A DNA stretch of 64,000 nucleotides. It comes from Pseudomonadota bacterium (lineage in GTDB: Bacteria > Pseudomonadota > Gammaproteobacteria > Steroidobacterales > Steroidobacteraceae). This document shows, piece by piece, positions 54,479-62,795 of this stretch. Every line of letters starts with the position of its first letter. The first letter of the stretch is position 1. Both the position numbers and the translations under genes were made by a program. The stretch lies in the NCBI GenBank assembly GCA_025355105.1, contig JANYAE010000113.1, positions 38,094-102,093 on the forward strand. The letters run 5' to 3'. The notes below the pieces were generated by a model. It did no database searches. It was not told where the DNA came from and was given only the letters and a program-made list of their open reading frames with translations.

Positions 54479-57400
54479 GCGGGCTGCGCACGCCCGCGGG
54501 CGGTCGCGTCGACCGCGGCCGTCCGCTTCGCTTCACGTTCGACGGCCGCGCTTACACGGGCTTCGCAGGCGACACGCTGGCCTCGGCGCTGCTCGCCCAC
54601 GGCGTGCACCTCGTCGGCCGCTCCTTCAAGTACCACCGGCCACGCGGAATCGTCGCGGCCGGCTCGGAGGAGCCGAATGCCCTCGTCACGGTGGCCCGTG
54701 ACGCGGCGCGGCGCACGCCCAACGTGCGCGCGACGCAGGTCGAGCTCTACGACGGCCTGGTCGCCGAGAGCCAGAACCGCTGGCCGAATCTGTCGTTCGA
54801 CGTCGGCGCGATCAACAACCTGCTGTCGCCGCTGATCCCGGCCGGGTTCTACAACAAGACTTTCATGTGGCCGCGCAAGGCGTGGTTCGCGCTTTACGAG
54901 CCGCAGATCCGCGCCGCGGCCGGCTTCGGCGTCGCGCCGGCGCATGCCGATCCCGATCGCTATGCGCAGCGCTTCGCGCACTGCGACGTGCTGGTGGTCG
55001 GTGCCGGTCCCGCCGGGCTCGCCGCAGCGCTGACCGCCGCCGCCGCCGGCGCCCGCGTGTTGCTGTGCGACGAGCAGGCCGAGTTTGGCGGCGCACTGCT
55101 CGATGAGCACGATGCCGTCATCGACGGCGCGCCGGTTGCGGCCTGGCTCGCCGCGACGGTGGCGACGCTGCGCACGAACCCGCGCGTCACGTTGCTGCCG
55201 CGCACGACCGCGTTCGGCTACTTCCCGCACAACAACATCGGCCTCGCCGAACGCGTCACCGACCATCTCGCCGACCCGACCCCGACGCAGCCGCGTGAGC
55301 GCCTGTGGCAGGTGCGCGCCCGCGAAGTCGTGCTCGCCGCCGGCGCGATCGAGCGGCCGCTGGTGTTCCCGGGCAACGACCGGCCGGGCGTGATGCTGGC
55401 GTCCGCCGCCCGCAGCTACCTCCACCGCTACGGCGTCAAGGTCGGCACCCGCGCCGTGGTTGCCGCCGGCTGCGACGCGGCCTTCCAGGCGGCCGTCGAA
55501 CTCGCCGCCGCCGGCGTCACGATCGCCGTGATCGCCGACGTGCGGGCGCCCGGCAGCCCCCCCGGGCCGGCGGAGGCGGCGGCGCGCGCCGCAGGCCTCG
55601 CGATCGAGGCCTCCGCGACCGTGCTCGGCGCGAGCGGCCGCCTGCGCGTCGCCGGTGTCACGCTCGGACGGGTCGGTACCGATGGCAGCGTCACGCCGGG
55701 CGCCCGCCATGCCTGTGACGTGCTGCTGATGTCGGGCGGCTACACGCCGAGCGTCCACCTGCACTCGCAGTCGCGCGGCAAGCTGGCCTTCGATGAGACC
55801 CTCGGCGCCTTCGTGCCGGGCGCCGCGGCCGAGCGCACGCGTTCCGCTGGCCTGGCCCGCGGCGCCCACGGGCTCGCGACCGCACTCGACGACGGCGCCG
55901 CCGCGGGACTCGCGGCGGCCGCCGCCAGCGGTCACCGCGGTGACAGCGGCCCGCGACACGCCGTCCGCGCGCTCGACGGCGGCGTCGCCGGCCGGGCCGG
56001 CGCTCTGCCGCAACCTGCCGGGCCGCTGCCGCCAGCCAAGGCCTTCGTCGACTTCCAGCACGACGTTACGACCCGTGACCTCGCGCTGGCGCGGCGCGAG
56101 GGCTTCGAGGCGATCGAGCACATCAAGCGCTACACGACGACCGGCATGGCGACCGACCAGGGCAAGACGTCAGGCCTAAATGCCCTCGGCTACGTCGCCG
56201 ACGAATCGGCGCGGGCGATTCCCGACGTCGGCCTGACGACGTTCCGCATGCCGTACACGCCGGTCACCTTCGGCCTGTTCGCCGGCGTCGCCCGCGGCGA
56301 CCTGTTCGACCCGGTGCGACGCACGCCCAGCCACGACTGGGCGAGCGCGCGCGGCGCGGTGTTCGAGGACGTCGGTATGTGGAAGCGCGCCCGCTTCTTC
56401 CCGGCCACCGGCGAGGACCTGCACGCCGCCGTCGATCGCGAGTGCCTCGCGGTGCGCCACCGCGTCGGCATGTTCGACGCCTCGACGCTCGGCAAGATCG
56501 AGGTCGTCGGCAAGGATGCGGCGACCTTCCTCAACCGGCTGTACGTCAACAACTGGGCGAATCTCGGCATCAACCGCTCGCGCTACGGCATCCTGCTGCG
56601 CGACGACGGCTTCGTCTACGACGACGGCGTCATCGCCCGGCTCGCGGACGACCGCTTCCACGTCACCACCACCACCGGTGGCGCGGCGCGGGTCTTCGCG
56701 ATGATGGAGGACTACATCCAGACCGAGTGGACCGACCTGTCGGTGTGGATCACCTCGACGACCGAGCAATGGGCGGTCGTCGCGGTGCAGGGGCCGCGCG
56801 CGCGCGACGTGCTCGCCAAGCTGGTCACGGACGTCGACCTTGCGCCGGCAGCGCTGCCGCACATGGCGGTCGCACGCGGCCGGATCTGTGGCGTGCCGAT
56901 GCTGCTGTTTCGCGTCAGCTTCAGCGGCGAGCTCGGCTTCGAGGTCAACGTCGCGGCCGACTACGGCGCCGAGGTGTGGGCGGCGATCCATGCCGCCGGC
57001 CAGGAACACGGCATCACGCCCTACGGCACCGAGGCGATGCACGTGCTGCGCGCCGAGAAGGGCTACATCATCGTCGGCCAGGACACGGACGGGACGATGA
57101 CTCCGGACGACGCCGCGGTCGCCTGGGCGATTGGCAAGACCAAGCCCGACTTCGTCGGCAAGCGCTCGCTGGAGCGCGCCACCATGAAGGCCGCCGGGCG
57201 CAAGCAGCTGGTCGGCCTCGAGACCGTGGATCCGGGCATCGTGCTCGAGGAAGGCGCGCAGGTCGTCGCCGCGCCGGGACAGACGCCGCCGATGAAGATG
57301 ATCGGCCACGTCACGTCCTCCTACCATAGCGCCAGCCTCGGCCGCTCGATCGCACTCGGCGTCGTGGCCGGTGGTCGCGCGCGCCTCGGCGAGACGCTGT

Positions 57401-57486
57401 ACGTTCCGATGCCGGCCGGCGACATCGCCGTCAAGGTCGTGGGACCGGTGTTCTACGACCGCGAAGGAGCCCGCCTCAATGGCTGA
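54475..57486 (+). CDS. soxA: Sarcosine oxidase subunit alpha
   Basis: 1003 residues from the GTG at 54475 in the overlap with soxD; a longer in-frame ATG inside soxD is rejected. The N-terminal ferredoxin-like domain (PLRFTFDGRAYTGFAGDTLA) is followed by the NAD/FAD domain (VLVVGAGPAGLAAAL, 173-187) and a C-terminal GcvT-like folate domain (about 600-1003, with FNV-type SGELGFEVNVAADYG and FVGKRSL). The length matches the family. It provides the THF site that captures the methyl carbon of sarcosine. Confidence 0.95.
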   Translation: MSGLRTPAGGRVDRGRPLRFTFDGRAYTGFAGDTLASALLAHGVHLVGRSFKYHRPRGIVAAGSEEPNALVTVARDAARRTPNVRATQVELYDGLVAESQNRWPNLSFDVGAINNLLSPLIPAGFYNKTFMWPRKAWFALYEPQIRAAAGFGVAPAHADPDRYAQRFAHCDVLVVGAGPAGLAAALTAAAAGARVLLCDEQAEFGGALLDEHDAVIDGAPVAAWLAATVATLRTNPRVTLLPRTTAFGYFPHNNIGLAERVTDHLADPTPTQPRERLWQVRAREVVLAAGAIERPLVFPGNDRPGVMLASAARSYLHRYGVKVGTRAVVAAGCDAAFQAAVELAAAGVTIAVIADVRAPGSPPGPAEAAARAAGLAIEASATVLGASGRLRVAGVTLGRVGTDGSVTPGARHACDVLLMSGGYTPSVHLHSQSRGKLAFDETLGAFVPGAAAERTRSAGLARGAHGLATALDDGAAAGLAAAAASGHRGDSGPRHAVRALDGGVAGRAGALPQPAGPLPPAKAFVDFQHDVTTRDLALARREGFEAIEHIKRYTTTGMATDQGKTSGLNALGYVADESARAIPDVGLTTFRMPYTPVTFGLFAGVARGDLFDPVRRTPSHDWASARGAVFEDVGMWKRARFFPATGEDLHAAVDRECLAVRHRVGMFDASTLGKIEVVGKDAATFLNRLYVNNWANLGINRSRYGILLRDDGFVYDDGVIARLADDRFHVTTTTGGAARVFAMMEDYIQTEWTDLSVWITSTTEQWAVVAVQGPRARDVLAKLVTDVDLAPAALPHMAVARGRICGVPMLLFRVSFSGELGFEVNVAADYGAEVWAAIHAAGQEHGITPYGTEAMHVLRAEKGYIIVGQDTDGTMTPDDAAVAWAIGKTKPDFVGKRSLERATMKAAGRKQLVGLETVDPGIVLEEGAQVVAAPGQTPPMKMIGHVTSSYHSASLGRSIALGVVAGGRARLGETLYVPMPAGDIAVKVVGPVFYDREGARLNG

Positions 57487-58024
57487 GTCACTGAAGCGAA
57501 CGCCGCCGCGCGTCGCTGCGCACCGCTGGCTCGAGCCGCTGCCGGCCGCCACACGATTCAGCCTGCGCGGCGGACCCGCCGCGCGCGCGGCCGCCTCCCG
57601 CGCCTTCGGCGTCGAGCTGCCGGAGCAGGCCTGTCGGGCGGCGACGGCCGGCGGTCGCGCCGCGCTCTGGCTCGGCCCGGACGAGCAGCTGCTGATCGCG
57701 CCGGAGGTGGATGCGGCGGCAGCGAGTGGCGCCCTCGGCGCGGCGCTCGCCGACATCCCGCACGCACTGGTCGACATCAGCCACCGTCAGGTCGCGCTCG
57801 GGCTCGAGGGGCCTCACGCCGTCTGGCTGCTCGCCCACGGCTGCCCGCTGGACCTCGACCTCGCGCAGTTCCCGGTCGGCATGTGCACGCGCACGGTGTA
57901 TCTCAAGGCCGAGGTGCTGCTGTGGCGCACGGCCGAAGACCGCGTCCGGATCGAGGTGTGGCGCTCGTTCGCCGATTACGTCGTCGCCCAGCTCGAGGAG
58001 ACCGCGCTCGAGCTGCCTGCGTGA
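57479..58024 (+). CDS. soxG: Sarcosine oxidase subunit gamma
   Basis: 181 residues from the ATG at 57479, overlapping soxA by 8 bases with AGGAG ten bases upstream. A GcvT-like half domain: RFSLRGGPAARAAASRAFG, LWLGPDEQLLIAP and VDISHRQVALGLEGP are the SoxG blocks. It completes the heterotetramer. The stop overlaps the GTG of the PotF-like gene by 3 bases, so that gene belongs to the same transcript. Confidence 0.92.
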   Translation: MAESLKRTPPRVAAHRWLEPLPAATRFSLRGGPAARAAASRAFGVELPEQACRAATAGGRAALWLGPDEQLLIAPEVDAAAASGALGAALADIPHALVDISHRQVALGLEGPHAVWLLAHGCPLDLDLAQFPVGMCTRTVYLKAEVLLWRTAEDRVRIEVWRSFADYVVAQLEETALELPA

Positions 58025-59136
58025 CCGTACGCCGCCACGCGGCCGTGGTCGCGCTCGCCTCCGTCGCGACACTGCTCGGCGCCTGCGGGGGCGGCCCGCC
58101 GACCGCGGCCAAACGCCAGCGGCACGTCGCGATCTACAACTGGTCCGACTACATCGGCCTGACGACGATCGCGGACTTCGAGCGCGAGACCGGCATCCGG
58201 GTCGAGTACGACACGTTCGACGCCGATGCGACGCTCGAGGCCAAGATGCTGGCCGGTGGCGCCGGCTATGACGTGGTCAGCACCTCGGAGGATTTCTTCA
58301 GCCGCCAGATCAGGGCCGGTGCGTACCAGACGCTGGACCGCGCGCGGCTGCCGAACTGGAAGCACGTCGACCCCGAGGTGCTGAGGACGCTCGAGCCGTT
58401 CGACCCGGGCAACGCGCACGCGGCACCGTACCTGCACTCCTGGACCGGGTTCGCCTACAACGTGCCGATGATCCGCGCGCGGATGAAGGACGCACCGGTT
58501 GACAGCCTCGCGATGCTGTTCAACCCCGACGTCGTCCGCCACTTCGCCGACTGCGGCGTGACGTTCCTCGACCAGGCCAGCGCGGTCGTGCACCTCGCGC
58601 TGATCTACCTCAAGCGGGACCCGAACAGCGACCGCGCCGAGGATCTGCAGGCGGTCGAGGATCTGGTGCTCAAGGTGCGCCCGTACATCGGCCACTTCGA
58701 TTCCGACTACATCAATCCGCTCGCAACCGGCGAGACCTGTCTGGCGATGTCCTGGTCGAGTGACTACGCGGTCGCGCTCGACCGGGCGCACGCGGCGGGC
58801 GTCGAGCTGCCGCTGGCCTTCACGATCCCGAAGGAAGGCACCGACAAGACGATCAATGGCTGGCTGGTGCCGTTCGACGCACCGGACGTCGCCGAGGCGC
58901 ACGAATTCATCAACTACATGCTGCGTCCGGATGTGATCGCCAGGGTCACCAACGACACGCATTTCCCCAATGAGATCCCCGCGTCGCAGCCGTTCATCAA
59001 GGCCGAGATCCTCCACGACCCGTCGCTGTATCCGCCGCCGGAAGTCCAGGCGCACGCGGTCATTCCTGGGGAGATCAAGGCCTCGGCGGAGCGCCAACGC
59101 ACCCGCATCTGGACCCGCATCAAGACCGCCCACTGA
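58021..59136 (+). CDS. PotF/SpuD-like ABC substrate-binding lipoprotein (copy 1)
   Basis: 371 residues from the GTG at 58021. Lipoprotein signal ending LLGAC (about C20). The body begins VAIYNWSDYIGLTTIADFER and continues GYDVVSTSEDFFSRQIRAGAY, the polyamine-binding-protein pattern (PotF, SpuD, SpuE). The C-terminus TRIWTRIKTAH is shared with the next gene. No permease or ATPase follows, so either those are elsewhere or the protein serves another importer. Translational coupling to soxG suggests that it binds a compound linked to sarcosine or betaine metabolism, or a polyamine. Confidence 0.88.
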   Translation: MTVRRHAAVVALASVATLLGACGGGPPTAAKRQRHVAIYNWSDYIGLTTIADFERETGIRVEYDTFDADATLEAKMLAGGAGYDVVSTSEDFFSRQIRAGAYQTLDRARLPNWKHVDPEVLRTLEPFDPGNAHAAPYLHSWTGFAYNVPMIRARMKDAPVDSLAMLFNPDVVRHFADCGVTFLDQASAVVHLALIYLKRDPNSDRAEDLQAVEDLVLKVRPYIGHFDSDYINPLATGETCLAMSWSSDYAVALDRAHAAGVELPLAFTIPKEGTDKTINGWLVPFDAPDVAEAHEFINYMLRPDVIARVTNDTHFPNEIPASQPFIKAEILHDPSLYPPPEVQAHAVIPGEIKASAERQRTRIWTRIKTAH

Positions 59137-59153
59137 CCGCCGCCCGAGGCCCG

Positions 59154-60293
59154 ATGACCATCGACACCACACCCTACCGTTCAGCGACCGGCCGCTGGCT
59201 GCCGCTGGCGGCACTACTCGTCGTCGCCGGCGCGACGCTCGGCGCGTGCGGAAGGTCCGGCGGCACGCCCGAGCGGGTCGTCAGCGTCTACAACTGGGCC
59301 GACTACATCGGCAAAACCACCGTCACCGACTTCGAGCAGGCCACCGGCATCAAGGTCGACTACGACACCTTCGACTCGGACCAGACGCTCGAGGCGAAGA
59401 TGCTCGCCGGCGGCTCCGGCTACGACGTCGTCGGCACCGCGACCAACTACTTCAGCCGCCAGATCCGTGCCGGCGCCTATCGCAAGCTCGACCGCGCGAA
59501 GCTCACCGGTTGGTCGAATCTCGATCCGCGGGCGCTCGCCATGATGGCGGAGGCAGATCCCGGCAATCAGTACGCGGTCCCCTACCTGCACGCGATCAAC
59601 GGATTCGCCTACAACGTCGCGATGGTGCGCGAACGCATGCCCGAGGCGCCGGTCGATAGCCTGGACCTGATCTTCAGGCCCGAGTACATCCAGCACTTCG
59701 CCGACTGTGGCGTGACGTTTCTGGATTCGGCAGAGGACGTGCTGCAGCTGGCGCTCGTCTATCTGCACCTCGACCCGAACACGACCCGCCCTGAGGACTA
59801 TGCCGCCGCCGAGGCGCTGGTCCTCAAGGTCCGCCCCTATGTCCGGACCTTCGACTCGTCGGAGTACCTAAACAGCCTCGCGACCCAGGAAACGTGCATT
59901 GCGATGAGCTGGTCAAGCGACTACGCCGTCTCGATGTCACGAATGCACCAGGCCGGGATCGACGTGAAACTCGCCTTCAGCGTGCCGAAGGAAGGCGCGA
60001 ACGCGACCTACTCGGCGATGCTGATTCCGGTGGACGCGCCGCACGTCGCCGAGGCACACGAGTTCCTGAACTTCCTGCTGCGTCCCGAGGTGATCGCCAG
60101 GATCACCAACGATACCCACTACGCCAACGAGAACCTCGCGGCCAACCGCTTCGTGGAGCCGGCGATCCTCAACGACCCGACGCTGTACATGACGCCGGAA
60201 ATCTCCAAACGCCTGTACCTGACGAGCGAGGTCAATCCCGCAACCGAGCGCATGCGCACGCGCATCTGGACGCGCATCAAGACCGCGCACTGA
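59154..60293 (+). CDS. PotF/SpuD-like ABC substrate-binding lipoprotein (copy 2)
   Basis: A 379-residue paralogue of the preceding gene, starting 17 bases after it. Lipoprotein signal LVVAGATLGAC gives the lipidated cysteine near residue 31. VSVYNWADYIGKTTVTDFEQ and GYDVVGTATNYFSRQIRAGAY correspond to copy 1, with well over half of residues identical by eye. Differences in the pocket region (YLHAINGFAYNVAMV against YLHSWTGFAYNVPMI) suggest different ligands. Last gene of the plus-strand operon. Confidence 0.88.
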   Translation: MTIDTTPYRSATGRWLPLAALLVVAGATLGACGRSGGTPERVVSVYNWADYIGKTTVTDFEQATGIKVDYDTFDSDQTLEAKMLAGGSGYDVVGTATNYFSRQIRAGAYRKLDRAKLTGWSNLDPRALAMMAEADPGNQYAVPYLHAINGFAYNVAMVRERMPEAPVDSLDLIFRPEYIQHFADCGVTFLDSAEDVLQLALVYLHLDPNTTRPEDYAAAEALVLKVRPYVRTFDSSEYLNSLATQETCIAMSWSSDYAVSMSRMHQAGIDVKLAFSVPKEGANATYSAMLIPVDAPHVAEAHEFLNFLLRPEVIARITNDTHYANENLAANRFVEPAILNDPTLYMTPEISKRLYLTSEVNPATERMRTRIWTRIKTAH

Positions 60294-60295
60294 CG

Positions 60296-60313
60296 GGCGC
60301 CGCGGACGGCGCC
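60296..60313. terminator. Small hairpin between convergent genes
   Basis: GGCGCC (60296-60301) and GGCGCC (60308-60313) can form a 6-bp stem with a 6-base loop in the 27-base gap between the PotF-like and DMGDH-like stops. No U-tract on either strand. A weak bidirectional terminator is possible. Confidence 0.3.
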
Positions 60314-60320
60314 GGCCGGC

Positions 60321-62744
60321 TCAGGCCCTGAGTCGCGCGTTCTGCGGGTCGTAGAGCGGCTCCGTGCCGACGACCGCGCGGCGCCGCTCGCCGAGGATCT
60401 CGACCTCGAGCAGCCGGCCCGCGACCGCGAGGTCGGTGCGCACGTAGGCCAGCGCGATGCTCTGCTTGAGCCGGTAGCCGTAACCGCCGGAGGTCACGAG
60501 CCCGACCGGGGCCTTGCCGTCGTAGACGATCGAGACCGCGGCCGCGTCGGCGTCGGCGGCATCGACGATCAACGGCACGAAGCGCTCGCGCGGCCCGCTG
60601 GCCGCCTCGCGCCGCAGCGCCTCCTGACCGATGAAGCCGCCTGGTTTGTCGAGCCGCACGAAGCGGTCGAGCGAGGCCATGTAGGGCGTGTACTCGGTCG
60701 TGAGGTCGGCCTTCCACGAGCGGTAGCACTTCTCGAGCCGCAGGCTGTCCATCGCATACAGGCCGTAGTCACCGATGCCGAAGGCCTCGCCTGCCTCCCA
60801 GATGAGCTCGTAGACGGCCAGCAGGTGCTCGGCCGGGATGTGCAGTTCCCAGCCGAGCTCGCCGACATAGTTGACTCGCATCGCATAGGCCTTGCTGTAA
60901 CCGATGTCGATCGAGCGCACCGACAGCCACGGGAACGCCGCGTTCGACAGGTCCGCGCGCGTCAGCGTCGCGAGCAGCTCGCGCGAACGCGGTCCGACCA
61001 CGATCAGCGAGCCGTAGCGCGTCGAAAGGTTTTCGAGCGTGACGTCCGGGCCCTCCGGCAGGTGCTCGCGCAGCCAGTGTTCGTCGTGCCGCTCGCCGGC
61101 CGCGGCGCTGATCAGCCAGAAGCGGTCCGGGCCCATCGCCGTGACGGTCATCTCGGTGACGATGCCGCCGTTCGGCGCGCAGAAGTAGTTGAGGGCGCTG
61201 CGGCCCTCGCGCGGCATGGCGCCGGCGACCATGTGGTCGACCCAGCTCCGGGCGCCGGTGCCAGCAACCTCGAACTTCGTGAAGCCAGGGAGATCCAGCA
61301 CCGCGACCCGCTGCGCGACCGCCTCGCACTCGCGCGCCACCGCCGCGTGCCACGCCGGGCGGCGGAACGAGACTTCCGGCACCGTCGGGTCGGCCTCGGT
61401 CGGGAAGTACACCGCCCGCTCCCACCCGCCGCGCGCGCCGAAGCGCGCGCCCTTGCCCTTGAGGCGTTGATACACCGGGGAGGTCTTGGCCGGCCGGCCG
61501 GCCGGGCGTTCCTCCGCCGGGTAGCCGATGCCGTATTCGTACTGGTAGGTCTCGATAGCCTTGGCGCGCGCGTACTTGTCGTTGGCAAACTCGAGATAGC
61601 GGCGCGAGTCGAGAGGCCAGACGTCCCACTCCGGCTGGCCGTGCGCCGCCCACTCGGCGATCACCTTGCCGGCGCCGCCGGCCTGGGCGATGCCGAAGGT
61701 GAACGAGCAGCAGTGGTAGAAGCCCGGTAGCCCGGGCGCCGGGCCGATCAACGGATTGCCGTCCGGGGCGTACGGGATCGGGCCGTTGATCACCGTTTTG
61801 ATGCCCACCGAACCGAGGATCGGCACGCGCTCGCAGGCCGCCTCGATGTACTTTTCGAGCCGGCCGAGGTCGTCGTCGAACAGCTGGTGCGCGAACTCGT
61901 CCGGGATCCGGTCGAGCCAGTGCGGCGTGGCATCCCACTCGTAGGGCCCGAGCAGGAGCCCCTGACGCTCTTGCCGCAGGTAGTAGCTGACATCCGGATC
62001 GCGCAGCAGCGGCAGCCGCTGCGCACCGCGCGCCACCAGTTCGGGGATGTCCTCGGTGACCAGATACTGGTGGGACATCGTCACGATCGGCAGGTACTGG
62101 CCGACCATGGCCGCGACCTCGCCGCCGCGGTAGCCGGCCGCATTGATGACCTTCTCGGCGACGATCGTGCCGCGGTTAGTGACCACCTGCCATTCGCCGG
62201 AAGCGGTGCGCCCGATCGCCGTGACCTTGGTGTTGCGGTAGATCTCCGCGCCCTTGTCGCGCGCGCCCTTGGCGAGCGCCTGGGTCATCTGCGCCGGGTC
62301 GATGTCGCCGTCGTACGGGTCCCACAGCCCGGCCAGCAGTCCGTCGGTCTGGATGAACGGGTAGCGGGCGCGAATGTCGGCCGGGCTCAGCATCTCGAAC
62401 TCGGTGCCCTGCGCCTGCGCCTGGGCGACGACGTGGTGGAATTCGTCGACCCGGTCGCGGCTGTGCGCGAGGCGGATGGAGCCCGTGATGTGGTAGTTGA
62501 TGTCGTAGCCGGTGCGGCGCGCAAGATCGGCGTACAGGCGCGTCGTGTAGCGCTGCATCTTCAGCAGGTTCCACGAGGTCGAGAAGTTCGGCACATTGCC
62601 GGCCGCGTGCCAGGTCGACCCGGCCGTCAGCTCGTCGCGCTCGACGAGCACGGCGTCGGTTACGCCGAGCTGCGTCAGGTGATACAGAGCGCTGCAACCG
62701 ACTGCACCGCCACCGATGATGACTACCCGCGCATGCGTCTTCAT
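60321..62744 (-). CDS. Dimethylglycine dehydrogenase-like FAD enzyme with GcvT domain (copy 2)
   Basis: An 807-residue paralogue of the gene at 50459. FAD fold VVIIGGGAVGCSALYHLTQL, flavin-linked histidine H46 in [10 protein letters not shown], then YQRLKGKGARFGARGGWERA and GcvT-type folate domains (NYVGELGWELHIPAEHLL, FIGQEALRREA). It starts with the same MKTHARVV as copy 1 and has GAGG upstream of the ATG. It could take dimethylglycine, sarcosine or another N-methyl substrate. It follows the partial copy 3 by 51 bases on the minus strand, forming a separate unit that converges on the sox operon. Confidence 0.9.
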   Translation of the reverse strand: MKTHARVVIIGGGAVGCSALYHLTQLGVTDAVLVERDELTAGSTWHAAGNVPNFSTSWNLLKMQRYTTRLYADLARRTGYDINYHITGSIRLAHSRDRVDEFHHVVAQAQAQGTEFEMLSPADIRARYPFIQTDGLLAGLWDPYDGDIDPAQMTQALAKGARDKGAEIYRNTKVTAIGRTASGEWQVVTNRGTIVAEKVINAAGYRGGEVAAMVGQYLPIVTMSHQYLVTEDIPELVARGAQRLPLLRDPDVSYYLRQERQGLLLGPYEWDATPHWLDRIPDEFAHQLFDDDLGRLEKYIEAACERVPILGSVGIKTVINGPIPYAPDGNPLIGPAPGLPGFYHCCSFTFGIAQAGGAGKVIAEWAAHGQPEWDVWPLDSRRYLEFANDKYARAKAIETYQYEYGIGYPAEERPAGRPAKTSPVYQRLKGKGARFGARGGWERAVYFPTEADPTVPEVSFRRPAWHAAVARECEAVAQRVAVLDLPGFTKFEVAGTGARSWVDHMVAGAMPREGRSALNYFCAPNGGIVTEMTVTAMGPDRFWLISAAAGERHDEHWLREHLPEGPDVTLENLSTRYGSLIVVGPRSRELLATLTRADLSNAAFPWLSVRSIDIGYSKAYAMRVNYVGELGWELHIPAEHLLAVYELIWEAGEAFGIGDYGLYAMDSLRLEKCYRSWKADLTTEYTPYMASLDRFVRLDKPGGFIGQEALRREAASGPRERFVPLIVDAADADAAAVSIVYDGKAPVGLVTSGGYGYRLKQSIALAYVRTDLAVAGRLLEVEILGERRRAVVGTEPLYDPQNARLRA

Positions 62745-62795
62745 GTTCCTCGACTCTCCGATTTCATCATTTCAGTATCGCGCCGCGCCGGCCGC

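Noticed and set aside
54295..57486. 1063-codon start for SoxA inside soxD
   Set aside because: The first 60 codons are an out-of-frame reading of soxD; GTG at 54475 gives the normal SoxA N-terminus and length.
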